From positions 2,480,001 to 2,544,000 of the forward strand of contig NZ_CP034073.1 in the NCBI RefSeq assembly GCF_003855155.1: DNA of 64,000 bases, in the 5' to 3' direction. Origin of the DNA: Shewanella psychromarinicola. Lineage in GTDB: Bacteria > Pseudomonadota > Gammaproteobacteria > Enterobacterales > Shewanellaceae. The translations under genes were made by a program, and so were the position numbers. Position 1 is the stretch's first letter, and every line of letters begins with the position of its first letter. Below, one piece after another: positions 1-8,845 of the stretch. Under the pieces are notes generated by a model. The model made no database searches, was not told the origin of the DNA, and saw nothing but the letters and a program-made list of their open reading frames with translations.

Positions 1-237
1 CGTGTTAATCCATATCGTAATGGGCTCAAAGAGGGCGATGCGGAATTTGACCTACAAAATGACAGCCGTACCTTGGTTAATATGCAACTCGGTTATGAAT
101 GGCAAGATATCGGCCTTTACCTCCAAGGTAAGAACTTGTTTGATGAGGAATATATCACCACTAACTTTACCCGTACCCCGAGCCTAGGAGCCCCTAGACA
201 AGTTGCGCTAACACTGCGCGGCCAGTTTAGTTTATAG
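1..237 (+). CDS. TonB-dependent receptor, C-terminal end (partial)
   Basis: Frame 1 is open from the window edge to a TAG stop and encodes the last 78 residues of an outer-membrane receptor. Alternating beta-strand sequence is visible, for example VNMQLGYEW and IGLYLQGKNLFDEEY. The GKNLFD-EEY signature is typical of the last strands of TonB-dependent receptors, and the chain ends in LTLRGQFSL, a short aromatic-containing strand. The substrate cannot be judged because the plug and most of the barrel lie outside the window. A strong terminator follows about 95 bp downstream. Confidence 0.85.
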   Translation, partial: RVNPYRNGLKEGDAEFDLQNDSRTLVNMQLGYEWQDIGLYLQGKNLFDEEYITTNFTRTPSLGAPRQVALTLRGQFSL

Positions 238-330
238 CTTTAGTTTATAAGTAGCAGCTAGATGCAAAAAATAGCCAGCTAACATTACTGCAGACGCTTA
301 TTGGCAGCTGATATAGCTGCTACCATAAGT

Positions 331-360
331 AAAAAGCGAACCTAAAAGGTTCGCTTTTTT
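331..360 (+). terminator. Rho-independent terminator after the TonB receptor
   Basis: Perfect stem AAAAGCGAACCT / AGGTTCGCTTTT with a three-base loop, followed by a T-run. It lies about 95 bp past the receptor stop. Because the stem starts with A-run it could also act on the opposite strand. Confidence 0.85.
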
Positions 361-616
361 TATGGCTAACGTTATAGATAGAGCGAGTGCTACAGAGAAA
401 CTAGCGACAAGATTAATCAGTTAGTTACAAATACATTTTGCCGATTGCTCACAAGGCGCTGCAGCGGCAATAGTGCACATACCACTGCTGTTACCAGTGC
501 CAACGCACCAAGCATTACAATCGAATTTATCTGGGTGATGAGATAGACGCTCCCTAATGGAGCGTCAATACGCCGAGCTGATGTTAAGCAAGACAGTTAC
601 TTAAGGAGCGTGCACT
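361..616. other. Non-coding stretch leading into an IS110 end
   Basis: No convincing gene is seen. Bases 546-566 form a perfect hairpin (GACGCTCC / GGAGCGTC) just upstream of the IS110 transposase start. IS110-type elements carry a structured non-coding (bridge) RNA region beside the transposase gene, so this hairpin may be part of an IS110 end. That link is inference. Confidence 0.35.
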
Positions 617-712
617 ATGAAAATTACCACTATTGCGATTGATTTGGCAAAGAATGTATTTCAAGTCATGGAGATGGATAGTCATGCAAAAAAGTCTTCA
701 ATGACTGTTTAA
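617..712 (+). pseudogene. IS110-family transposase, N-terminal remnant
   Basis: A 31-residue reading frame opens with MKITTIAIDLAKNVFQV, the N-terminal DEDD-nuclease signature of IS110-family transposases (first catalytic Asp in IDLAKN). A ribosome site AGGAG precedes the ATG. The frame runs out after about 30 residues, whereas family members are 300-400 residues. It is therefore a scrap of an insertion sequence. It differs in sequence from the IS110 scrap at 18832. Confidence 0.8.
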
Positions 713-1150
713 ATCGAATTTAACTAACCGAATTTATGTTCCAATAATCCATTTGTGATGCGGTCTTCCAGGCATGTTCTTCATCCCATTATTTGAGGCG
801 TAAGTTTATCGCTATGAGGCATAACGTTAAGTTCTGTCTGGCCAAGAGCAGTTAACTCGGCTGAGCGACAAGAACCGCAAGATAGTCCCTCAAATAAACA
901 CCAATGTTATTGTTAACAATGAAGAAATAGATTTTTAGTTAATGAGTATAATAATACTAGAACTATACTAACAAAAATTCGTAAGTTAGACATTAAGAGG
1001 TAATTGGGTTTAATCCATACTGCAACCGTCCCGTTTTTGATCTCTATCAGGATGTGCCCGTGTGGCTTATTTTGATAGAAAATCGATGGTTCCTTTCCAT
1101 GTTTTCTTAAGTTTCGACAACACCTTCTGCATTATCGATTCTATAAGCGG
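713..1150. other. Intergenic stretch, nothing recognised
   Basis: About 440 bp between the IS110 scrap and the IS200/IS605 element. No open frame with family features and no strong hairpin was found. It is probably decayed mobile-element DNA. Confidence 0.4.
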
Positions 1151-1214
1151 GTGAATTACCCCGCGACTTCGCTTCGCTCTGATCACGGGGCTTCTGCAAT
1201 CTAGCTTTTAACGA

Positions 1215-2440
1215 CTAAGCTGCTTCTTTTTTCTCAGTTCCCACACCAAACTTTGATAGCTCAAAGACTTTCGTTTTAATCGATGTTTTCTGCTGAAATT
1301 TGGGGGTTACCCTGGCGACTATCCCAGTCGCCATTAAATCATTTTCGCCTGTGTTTTCGATAGACTTAGCTGCCGCTAAATCTCTGCACTGGACTAAACC
1401 GCAGCTTTCGCAGGCAAATTCTCGCACGATAAGGCCAAACTTGTGCGGGTGTTTGCATTGATAACAAATGCCTGTCGATTTCACAAACCGACCAATTTCA
1501 TGGTAAATACCGCCATTCAATTCAACTTTGTATTTAGTCAGCGAAGTGATCATACCCATCGCGTTATCGTTCACCATATGACCGTTAAATTGCTGCATAC
1601 CTTTCACGTTTAAATCCTCAAACACTATGATATCACTGGTCTTGGCTATCGAACATGATACTTCGTGAGCGAACGCTAGGCGTTGGCGTGAGATTTTTCC
1701 GTGAAGTGTATTTAAGCGGGATTTGGTTTTATGCCAGCGACTAGAGCCCTTTTCCCTTCGGCTCAACTGGACTTGAATTTGCTTTAGCTTTGTTGATGAA
1801 CGTTTAAGAGCTTTTGGGTTTTTAACGTACCAACCGTTCGAACCTACAACCGTATGCTGACTGTTAATGTCGTAGCCTACAATTGAATGCAAGACCCGCT
1901 TCGCGGTCTTGCATTCAACCTCTTGGGTGAGCGATACATTCCATTTACCATGTGATAGTTGGACAGTAACCGTCTTGATTTCACTGACTAATTTACGGTG
2001 TAAAACAATCGGTACTTTGCCAATTTTCGGAATGCTGACCGCACCATTTTCGATGCGGATACAGTTCGAGTTATTTACACACCTAAAACTGTTATTGTGC
2101 AGTTTTTTCTGTTTGAAGCTGACTTTACACGTCGGGAATTTTTGCAACCGACTCTTAGAAAAGAGTTTTTCAAAGCCGTATCCAGATCCCTTGCCACTTG
2201 CTGTGCAGCCGCAGAATCAAAGGATTTTAACCAAGAGAACTCTTCGAATACCTTTAACTCTTTAATTAATTTTGACATTTCTGGATAGAACAAAAACGTT
2301 TTGTCGTACCTATAACGACGCAGATTTTCTGACAACAACAAATTCCACAACCCACGAGCATATGAGCCAAACTCAATGAGTTTGGCTTCCTGTTCTGCTG
2401 TCGGTTTGAGCCGAAAGTTATATCTGAGCGTTTTTTTCAT
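1215..2440 (-). pseudogene. tnpB: TnpB RNA-guided nuclease of IS605 type, frameshifted
   Basis: The N-terminal part (2075-2440) holds the usual MKKTLRYNFRLKPTAEQE start and helical domain. The remainder (1215-2147) lies in another frame, with the shift in the 2100-2145 overlap. The RuvC-like residues are all present: Asp in GYDIN, Glu in VFEDLNV and Asp in CRDLAAAKS. A four-Cys zinc ribbon (CYQC to CESC) lies between the last two. The usual Asn after the final Asp (RDxNA) is replaced by Ala. TnpB proteins cut DNA at sites guided by an RNA from the element's right end, here expected near 1150-1215. Joined length would be about 400 residues, normal for the family. Confidence 0.85.
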
Positions 2441-2477
2441 ATACTGTATAGACTACTGTATAGCTTGAGATTATCAA

Positions 2478-2873
2478 GTGGAATACCAAACTAATTCACA
2501 CTGTAAGTATCTCATTGTGCTGCACTTAATACTGGTTGTTAAATATTGAAAGCAACTACTACATGGTGAAGTTGGCGAGTTTATGAAGAGAGCTGTTCTA
2601 GATATTTCGCAGAAGTCTGACTTTTCAGTTGAAGAGATCGAAATAGATAGGGATCACATACACATTCTTTTGAGGATTTCGCCAAGATATGCTGTTGGGC
2701 AGCATGTTAGAAGAATTAAGCAGCAAACCAACAGATTAATTTGGAGTAGATATCCGAACCTTAAAAAGCAATTTTGGTTGGAGAATACTTTTTGGTCTGA
2801 TGGATATTTTGCTTGCTCAGTCGGCAATGCCTCCGCTGATACAATTCGAAAATATATTCAAGAGCAAGCTTAG
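2478..2873 (+). pseudogene. tnpA: TnpA Y1 (HUH) transposase of IS200 type, nonsense-interrupted
   Basis: Reading from GTG at 2478 gives a frame of 131 residues interrupted by one TGA at 2547-2549, in a KY-stop-KQ context where family members usually have Arg. An open part restarts at ATG 2583. The HUH motif (DHIHILL) and the C-terminal catalytic Tyr (IRKYIQEQ) are present. Length and motifs match IS200/IS605 TnpA, which cuts and joins single-stranded DNA at element ends. A protein starting at 2583 would lack the first strand of the fold and is unlikely to work. Confidence 0.8.
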
Positions 2874-2941
2874 TTTATCGATTCATCCCCGCGACTTTCG
2901 CTACGCTCGGATCACGGGGTTTGCTCGACAGATTAGATAAA

Positions 2942-2965
2942 AAATGCGCTAATGAAAGCGCATTT
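2942..2965 (-). terminator. Hairpin, probable terminator for the minus-strand gene at 3106
   Basis: Perfect 9-bp stem AAATGCGCT / AGCGCATTT with a six-base loop. Read on the minus strand it is followed by a T-run, so it fits termination of the gene ending at 3106. Confidence 0.6.
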
Positions 2966-3105
2966 AATTAACGAACCTCACCCCGGGTTAAGATATGAGG
3001 TTAGTATGCCAACTAAATGATAAATTCATTCAGCCAAGTAAGTGAGTTAACTGAATGAGACATTTACTCACTTAGCCAGGTATTCATTTAGTCTTTTGTA
3101 GTGAC

Positions 3106-3684
3106 TTAGTCCCGCACTAGCTTGGTTAAGTCTGCAGGACGGTAATAAACTGACTTTAAGACTTTGCCTTGGCGCACTACTTTACCTGCCATTTCGACGT
3201 CTTTAGCGCACTTAGCAATAATAAACTCACCTTTAGTACTACCGACAATCTCGACACTTTGTTTAGCGTAATGCGCAATGGTTTCGTCGAGTTCTTTCTG
3301 GTTGCGGCATAATTTACTCATGTTGCTTGAGTGCACTTCATCCCAGCATTGAATAAAATCAATTTGACGGTTTTTAGCGACGTTGAGTAATAAATCGATA
3401 ATGTAACTGATCTCAAGGCGATCGCTTACTTGAGTGGCGCCTAGATGAACTAAGCGGCCCATTAACACATAAGCAGAGTCAACAATCGCATCGGCTTGTT
3501 CGATGCGAGAGTCGGCTTCAGCAAGCTCGGTCATTTCTTCAATAATCAATGAAGTGTGTAAGGTATCGGCTTTATCATCTAAGCTATTATGATCATTAAC
3601 GGCTAAGTCAAAGGTACTGCGAAACTCAAAAATGTCGCGGTATAAATGGTCATAAATAGGTTGCGTTAATTGACTGAGTTGCAT
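3106..3684 (-). CDS. MazG / PRA-PH-like nucleotide pyrophosphohydrolase
   Basis: 192-residue protein, predicted cytosolic. Residues about 45-80 hold the all-alpha NTP pyrophosphohydrolase signature: EEMTELAEAD followed by an ADAIVDSAYVLMG helix, giving the metal-binding E-E...E and D residues. Similar proteins are annotated as phosphoribosyl-ATP pyrophosphohydrolase-like in marine Gammaproteobacteria. The likely reaction is release of pyrophosphate from a nucleoside triphosphate, but the substrate is not known. The ATG at 3684 has an AAGG ribosome site. It stands alone on the minus strand, with a terminator downstream. Its C-terminal third is family-specific and has no motif I recognise. Confidence 0.7.
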   Translation of the reverse strand: MQLSQLTQPIYDHLYRDIFEFRSTFDLAVNDHNSLDDKADTLHTSLIIEEMTELAEADSRIEQADAIVDSAYVLMGRLVHLGATQVSDRLEISYIIDLLLNVAKNRQIDFIQCWDEVHSSNMSKLCRNQKELDETIAHYAKQSVEIVGSTKGEFIIAKCAKDVEMAGKVVRQGKVLKSVYYRPADLTKLVRD

Positions 3685-3783
3685 TGGATTACCTTAACAA
3701 TAAATGTGGGCTAGTTTTAAAGAATTGACTAACATAATACAAAAAATTACCTAATGCTTATAGCCGTGGGGCAATAACTCTGT

Positions 3784-5325
3784 TTATGCACCAAAGGTAT
3801 GACGTAGTTCTTGAGCTTTGTCTGCATGGTTTTTAATATTTAATGTCGCAATTTCAATAACTTTTAAGCTAGCAAGGTTACTATGGCTTAATTTAGTAAT
3901 GGTATGGATATTATTGGTTATCTCTGCAGTGACCACTTTTTGTTGTTCTATAGCGACAGTGTTTTGCTGAGTAAATTTATTTATTTCACTCACACTTTGA
4001 TAAATAGTTTCAAATTGTATTGAGGAAAATCCTATATCACTGGCACATTTTTCTGCTTCAAGTTTGCTAGCTTGCATTTGTTCGGTCCAATTACTGAGCA
4101 TGGTGTGCATGGATTGAACGCTTTTAGAGATTAACTCCGTTGAGCGTTGAGTCCTACTTGATAAGGCCCGAACTTCATCCGCTACGACGGCAAACCCACG
4201 ACCCTGTTCGCCAGCCCGTGCTGCTTCAATGGCTGCATTGAGTGCGAGTAAGTTGGTTTGCTCTGCAATGCTTTTAATTTCTAGCATGGCATTAGAGACA
4301 TTTTCGGCTTCTTTATTTAATAAGTACGCATCGGATGCCGCTGCTGAAACGGATGTAGCTAAACACTCAATACTGTTGCGATTAGATTGCATTGCCGCTC
4401 TGCTATCAAGACACACCTGCTGTGCGTGATTAACATGATTTGATGTTGATATTGCATGTTGTGCCATCTCGGCGACAGTAGAGTTCATTTCATCAATGGC
4501 CGTGGCAATTTTATCTATTTTATTTTTTTGCTGTTCAATACTGTGGTTGGTTTCTTGTGCGGAGTCGACTAGTTCATTTGCGATATGGTTTAAGTTGTTA
4601 CCTTGATCTTGAGATCGACCAAGAATGCCTTGCATTTTTGCTTGATTCAGAACTTGCTGGAATTCAAGCACTGAAATGCCGTCATTACCACAATAAACTA
4701 ATCGACTGACTGAGTCATATTGTTGTTGATACAGGCTAATTTTCTGAGGTATTGAGAAAAGTTCTTCGGTAAATAATATGATGTTAATCAGTGATAAAGA
4801 CATTATGATTGCCGCAATCGTCCAATTAAAAAGTAAACCGAACCCAATGCAAGCTGTCAAAGTGATCATTGCACCTAGCCATCTTTTTTGTTGGCTAGAT
4901 ATATTACAAGTGATGGTTTTACCTTGTTTTATTTGGCGATAAAGTTTTTGAGCACTAGTTATGTATTCTGGTTTGGCTTTAATGCGTACGGATTGATAAC
5001 CCGTAATTTGGCCTTTTTCGTATAGAGGAGAGATAAAGGCATCTACCCAATAGTAGCTACCATCTTTACAGCGGTTTTTTACAATTCCACGCCAGGATTC
5101 ACCCGCTTTGAGCTTATCCCACAATTCCTTAAAGGCTTCTGCTGGCATATCAGGATGTCGGACAAGATTGTGATTGTGAGTGACGATTTCTTGTTCACTG
5201 AAACCTGATATTCTAATGAATGTCTCATTGGCATAAGTAATGATTCCACGTTTATCTGTAATTGATACTAGCTCGTCATTGTTGTTAAGACTGACTTCTC
5301 GATCTATTACATCCTTGTGTCTCAT
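3784..5325 (-). CDS. PAS-domain methyl-accepting chemotaxis protein (Aer-like)
   Basis: 513 residues from ATG 5325, preferred because GGAAG stands 8-12 bases upstream; an earlier in-frame start at 5385 lacks one. An N-terminal PAS domain (about residues 10-120, with [17 protein letters not shown] and DMP-AFKELW signatures) resembles the redox/energy sensor Aer. Two adjacent hydrophobic stretches (about 150-190) anchor it in the membrane without a large periplasmic domain. The C-terminal half is the MCP signalling coiled coil, with the conserved hairpin tip [20 protein letters not shown]. It is expected to signal to a CheA/CheW array. It is not in an operon here. Confidence 0.88.
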   Translation of the reverse strand: MRHKDVIDREVSLNNNDELVSITDKRGIITYANETFIRISGFSEQEIVTHNHNLVRHPDMPAEAFKELWDKLKAGESWRGIVKNRCKDGSYYWVDAFISPLYEKGQITGYQSVRIKAKPEYITSAQKLYRQIKQGKTITCNISSQQKRWLGAMITLTACIGFGLLFNWTIAAIIMSLSLINIILFTEELFSIPQKISLYQQQYDSVSRLVYCGNDGISVLEFQQVLNQAKMQGILGRSQDQGNNLNHIANELVDSAQETNHSIEQQKNKIDKIATAIDEMNSTVAEMAQHAISTSNHVNHAQQVCLDSRAAMQSNRNSIECLATSVSAAASDAYLLNKEAENVSNAMLEIKSIAEQTNLLALNAAIEAARAGEQGRGFAVVADEVRALSSRTQRSTELISKSVQSMHTMLSNWTEQMQASKLEAEKCASDIGFSSIQFETIYQSVSEINKFTQQNTVAIEQQKVVTAEITNNIHTITKLSHSNLASLKVIEIATLNIKNHADKAQELRHTFGA

Positions 5326-5520
5326 TGTAATACTTCCATTATTATTAGTTTTTAAAAGGCAGATTGATTTTGAATTCCCTGACAATTATAAAGGATTACA
5401 AGATACGGGTCATGCTAATAATTAGGCGTAGTCACAACTGGATACAAAATAACTGGCGCTGTTGTAGGTAGATGTTGTCTACACTTAATGAGTGAAGCTA
5501 ACTGATTGAGGGTAAAGGAA

Positions 5521-5751
5521 ATGAAAGCAAAATTATTTGTGAGTAAACTTAACCAGATAACAAAAACATTTATCTCTATGACTCCAGCTCAGAGAGATGT
5601 TGTTCACCAGTCAAATCAAGTATTAGATACCGAAATCCCTACAGATGAGCTGATTCAACCACTTTTTTATGTTGTTATACGCTCTTATCTCCTCGAAAAA
5701 ATGCTGAATAGTTTCACCATTACAAATGAAGTTGGGTTGGGTTGCGGGTAA
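5521..5751 (+). CDS. Unidentified protein, 3' end cut by the glmM fragment
   Basis: 76 residues from ATG 5521 with a good GGTAAAGGA ribosome site. The sequence ([19 protein letters not shown]) does not match a family I recognise. From about 5725 the DNA is glmM-derived, so the last eight or so residues are out-of-frame glmM sequence. The gene is therefore probably the start of a longer gene cut by recombination. A transposase or accessory protein is possible but unproven. Confidence 0.4.
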   Translation: MKAKLFVSKLNQITKTFISMTPAQRDVVHQSNQVLDTEIPTDELIQPLFYVVIRSYLLEKMLNSFTITNEVGLGCG

Positions 5752-6409
5752 GGTCTTAGCCTCAACCGGTACCAAAGAAGTGTTGATTGGTAAAGATACT
5801 CGCAGCAGTAGTTATATGTTTGAATCGGCTATGCAGGCAGGCTTGTCTGCTGCAGGTGTCAACGTGGCCTTTATTGGCCCTATGCCAACGCCGGCGGTGG
5901 CGTATTTAGCCTCGACCTTTAGAGCCGATGCCGGGGTGGTGATCAGTGCATCGCATAATCCTTTTTATGATAACGGCATTAAGTTTTTCTCAAATTCGGG
6001 CTCTAAGCTCAATGATCAGCAAGAGCTTGAAATTGAAGCGTTACTCGACCAAGCCCGCCGAATTAATGATGCTGCAGGTCGTTATATTGAGTTTTGTAAA
6101 GGTGTTTTTGCTAAAGATTTAACCTTAGCTGGCCTTAAAATTGTCGTAGATAGTGCTAACGGTGAGGCATATCATATTGCGCCGAATGTATATCGTGAAT
6201 TAGGTGCTGAGGTGATTAGCATTAATGATAAGCCTAATGGCACTAACATTAATGAGCATTGCGGCGCGACTCATTTAGACAGTTTGCAAACAGCGGTTAT
6301 GGTACATGAAGCTGATTTAGGCATTGCGATGGACGGTGATGCTGACCGAGCGAATGTGATTAACGACTCGGCTCTTAAAACGAGGTATTTTGTAAACTCG
6401 CTACTCTGA
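5726..6409 (+). pseudogene. glmM: Phosphoglucosamine mutase GlmM, internal fragment
   Basis: The frame begins inside GlmM at [12 protein letters not shown], roughly residue 30 of the normal ~445, and runs to about residue 250. The active-site serine loop ([14 protein letters not shown]) is present, and the metal loop reads MDGDADRAN where GlmM usually has DGDGDR. After ANVINDS the frame leaves GlmM and stops at 6409. GlmM interconverts glucosamine-6-phosphate and glucosamine-1-phosphate for the cell wall and is essential, so a full copy must exist elsewhere. The fragment lacks the start, the sugar-binding domain and the C-terminal domain. It is a recombination relic, not a working gene. Confidence 0.85.
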
Positions 6410-6414
6410 TTAAT

Positions 6415-6446
6415 GCCCATTGTCCCATCTGCCTACAGCAAGTGAG
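6415..6446 (+). repeat. 32-bp direct-repeat partner of 8298-8329
   Basis: Starts GCCCATTGTCCCATCTGCC and ends CAGCAAGTGAG. It matches 8298-8329 with about four differences, and a third copy lies at 19072-19103. The first two copies flank HipBA module 1 in the same orientation. Confidence 0.6.
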
Positions 6447-6473
6447 TGCGCTATAGTTTATCTATAATTACGC

Positions 6474-6493
6474 ATCATAATACCTCTTATGAT
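6474..6493. promoter_or_regulatory. Palindrome upstream of hipBA module 1
   Basis: Perfect ATCATAA-N6-TTATGAT palindrome about 95 bp before the hipB start. HipB-type antitoxins autoregulate through such sites. Assignment as an operator is inference from position and symmetry. Confidence 0.45.
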
Positions 6494-6585
6494 ATACAAT
6501 AACTAATCACTCTTGTGTTATTTTGGTTAGGGTGATATGTTTTTATATATAATTTTTCTTTAGTGATGCATTAAGACGTATTGAA

Positions 6586-6912
6586 ATGAGCTATGTAACA
6601 GAGCAGATATTAGAAAGCCTTCGAGACGCTCGGGTACGTAAGGGGTTTAGCCAGAGAGAGCTGAGCGCTCGTTCGGGTGTACCGCAAAGCCATATATCGA
6701 AAATCGAGTCTGGTGGCGTTGATTTAAGAATGTCCAGTTTGATTGCACTTGCCCGTGTACTCGACCTAGAGTTATTTGTCGCACCTAAAAAGTCTGTTCC
6801 TGCCATCAAGTCGATCATTCGAAGTAGTAACGGTACTCATAATAACGGTCTTAGCGATGAAAGTGAGCAAATGTCGCCAGCATACCAGTTAGAGGAAGAC
6901 GACGATGACTAA
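6586..6912 (+). CDS. hipB: HipB-like HTH antitoxin (module 1)
   Basis: 108 residues. A Cro/C1-type helix-turn-helix covers residues 10-65 (RVRKGFSQRELSARSGVPQS, then ISKIESGG). The tail is acidic and ends EEDDDD, probably flexible. It should bind the partner HipA kinase and repress the operon. The stop overlaps the hipA start by 8 bp, implying translational coupling. The ribosome site before the ATG is weak. Module 1 resembles the characterised Shewanella HipBA more than the E. coli pair; this is judged from sequence pattern only. Confidence 0.85.
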   Translation: MSYVTEQILESLRDARVRKGFSQRELSARSGVPQSHISKIESGGVDLRMSSLIALARVLDLELFVAPKKSVPAIKSIIRSSNGTHNNGLSDESEQMSPAYQLEEDDDD

Positions 6913-8134
6913 TAACGTCTCTACGTTAAACGTTTTGCTCTATGGTGAAGCCATCGCAACGATCACTAATGTGGGCAATGACAGAACGCTATTTGCCTTT
7001 ATGGATTCGTACATTAATGACGAATCACGGCCCGTGTTAGGGCTTGGCTTTAAAGATTCGCTAGGTGGCTTGCTGACCAACTTCAAACCTACCCAAACCA
7101 AGTTAACCCCATTTTTCTCTAATCTTTTGCCAGAAGAAACCATGCGTAATTACCTGGCAGAGCGTGCTGGTGTGAACCCTGCGCGGGAATTTTTTCTATT
7201 GTGGGTGCTAGGGCAGGATTTAGCTGGCGCGATCACGGTTGAATCGGCCGATGGTGAAGCGCTGCCGCCTAATGTGCATCAAGACATTGAAGGTGAAACG
7301 AAAATTGAAGCTCCAATGCGCTTTTCATTGGCGGGTGTGCAGTTGAAGTTTTCAGCCGTACAACAAGTAAACGGCGGTTTGACCATTCCTGCTACGGGCA
7401 CCGGTGGCTCTTGGATTGTGAAATTGCCGTCGTCTCGATTTGAGGCTGTACCAGAAAATGAATATTCGATGATGGAATTGGCTCGAATGTTGGGAATGGA
7501 GGTGCCAGAGACTCAGCTACTTTCCATTGACCAGATTGCCAATATTCCAGAAGGCATTGGCAAATATGGCAGCTCTTTTAAAAATGCTCAGGCTTTTGCG
7601 ATCAAGCGTTTTGACCGTGCAGATGGTCAAGCTGTGCATATTGAGGACTTTGCGCAAGTTTTTGGTGTCTATCCTCAAGATAAATACAAAAAAGCTAGTA
7701 TGCGGAATATTGCTCAGGTTATCGGCATCGAAGGTCAAGACGAGGACATCGCAGAATTTACTCGCAGGTTAGTGTTCAATACGTTAATTGGCAATGCCGA
7801 TATGCATTTGAAGAATTGGTCTGTGATTTATAAAGACAAGCGCACCGCATCGATTGCACCTGCTTATGACTTTGTCTCGACCATTCCTTATATCCCAGAT
7901 GATAGTGCGTCGCTCAAGGTTAGCCGTAGCAAAAAATTCAGCGATTTCACGTTGGATGAGTTATCACACTTAGCCGCTAAGGCCATGCTGCCAGAAAAAT
8001 TGGTGTTAGATACCGCCAAGCAAACCCTAGCAGGCTTCCATGAGGTATGGGCGAAAGAAAAAGCGCATTTACCACTTACCAAGTCGATGATTGAAGCAAT
8101 CGAGACACACTTACGAAGCATACCGCTACGCTAA
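6905..8134 (+). CDS. hipA: HipA-family serine/threonine kinase toxin (module 1)
   Basis: 409 residues from ATG 6905, with GAGGAAG upstream. Kinase features are visible: the Gly-rich ATP/auto-phosphorylation loop FSLAGVQLKFSA (about residue 140), the catalytic loop GNADMHLKNW (about 297) and the metal-binding Asp in APAYDFVST. HipA toxins phosphorylate translation targets such as GltX and cause growth arrest or persistence; the target here is unknown. All motifs are intact, so activity is expected. A second, decayed copy of its C-terminal 76 codons lies at 24310-24537. A GC hairpin (ACCGACGC / GCGTCGGT, 8143-8174) follows the stop and may end transcription. Confidence 0.9.
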   Translation: MTNNVSTLNVLLYGEAIATITNVGNDRTLFAFMDSYINDESRPVLGLGFKDSLGGLLTNFKPTQTKLTPFFSNLLPEETMRNYLAERAGVNPAREFFLLWVLGQDLAGAITVESADGEALPPNVHQDIEGETKIEAPMRFSLAGVQLKFSAVQQVNGGLTIPATGTGGSWIVKLPSSRFEAVPENEYSMMELARMLGMEVPETQLLSIDQIANIPEGIGKYGSSFKNAQAFAIKRFDRADGQAVHIEDFAQVFGVYPQDKYKKASMRNIAQVIGIEGQDEDIAEFTRRLVFNTLIGNADMHLKNWSVIYKDKRTASIAPAYDFVSTIPYIPDDSASLKVSRSKKFSDFTLDELSHLAAKAMLPEKLVLDTAKQTLAGFHEVWAKEKAHLPLTKSMIEAIETHLRSIPLR

Positions 8135-8251
8135 AATGAGAACCGACGCGTACAGAAATGCATAGGCGTCGGTCATATTGGGTTGAAGATTATGTTTAGT
8201 GACTTGTTTTGTCAATCATTGCCCCTGGTTGCCCCATTCCTTGGGGCGTTC

Positions 8252-8390
8252 GAGCTTCATCTATCCATCCTCTAAAGCTTGCGATATAAAGCTTTGCCCC
8301 ATTGTCCCAACTACCCACAGTAAGTGAGCAAATGGTGGGTAGGCTAGTTTCTCCTGATTGGCTTTTTTGGCATACGGCTGCGTTTACCAT
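8252..8390 (+). repeat. Dispersed repeat A, copy 1
   Basis: Nearly identical to 19025-19174, which has a 10-bp insertion near its end. It starts GAGCTTCATCTAT and ends CTGCGTTTACCAT. Within it, CTACCCAC (8311-8318) and GTGGGTAG (8335-8342) form a perfect stem. An open frame on the minus strand across it has no family I recognise. Confidence 0.75.
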
Positions 8391-8767
8391 CTGTAACCAT
8401 CCCTTATATCGATCATATTTTAAGAAAGTTTTCCTCATTTATCCGCTGACGCAATTTGGGCGGTAAATCAGTCAGTGATCCATGCGCCATCGGCCAAGTT
8501 CAACAAACATTTTATGCCTTGCAAACTCAAGACAAGAAAACACTAAAGTGAATTAATAAGCTTGGCTGCTTGGCTGCTAGGTTCTAGGGCGCTGCTCGAT
8601 TACGTCGTTCCGGTAACGCTGTTAAAGCCGGAACCCAGGTGTTCGCTTTTAATTGTTCAGGAGATGGGGCGCTGCAAAGGGGGAAATTGAAAGTAAACGG
8701 TGGTGACAATTACTGCGCCCTGTACGTAACTGTTACATACATTTAGTCACCAAGAACCTAGTCTGTA
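8391..8767. other. Non-coding scrap region between hipBA 1 and the J-domain gene
   Basis: No complete gene. It contains a 42-bp yoeB scrap (8521-8562) and a hairpin GTTCCGG / CCGGAAC (8607-8634). The region reads like joined recombination debris. Confidence 0.5.
8521..8562 (+). pseudogene. yoeB fragment
   Basis: 42 bp match 26960-27001 inside the intact yoeB toxin gene with one mismatch (C to T, turning a CGA Arg codon to TGA). It encodes the QTQDKKTL part of YoeB. This is a fragment of a second yefM-yoeB locus or a recombination product. Confidence 0.75.
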
Positions 8768-8845
8768 ATGGTTGATGAAAACGGCATCATTCTTGATAAT
8801 ACACTCACTGAAATCAAAAAAACTTCAATACGGTACTCTGCATGA
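8768..8845 (+). CDS. Short ORF overlapping the J-domain gene start
   Basis: 25 codons (MVDENGIILDNTLTEIKK...) whose TGA overlaps the ATG of the next gene as ATGA. This could be the tail of a lost gene or a coupling leader peptide. There is no clear ribosome site. Confidence 0.3.
   Translation: MVDENGIILDNTLTEIKKTSIRYSA

Larger units (their letters stand above)
1150..2925. mobile_element. IS200/IS605-family element with divergent tnpA and tnpB, both broken
   Basis: A single-strand transposon unit with tnpB on the minus strand and tnpA on the plus strand, sharing a 37-bp divergent region. Each outer flank carries an imperfect hairpin: 1160-1191 and 2887-2920 both start CCCCGCGACTT and end TCACGGGG. 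Such subterminal hairpins are what TnpA recognises in IS605-type elements. The exact cleavage ends were not determined. Both genes carry inactivating changes, so this copy should not move by itself. Confidence 0.75.

Noticed and set aside
8196..8438. Minus-strand open frame of 80 codons across repeat A
   Set aside because: No ribosome site or recognised family, and the same sequence recurs at 19025 without the frame being kept because of a 10-bp insertion.
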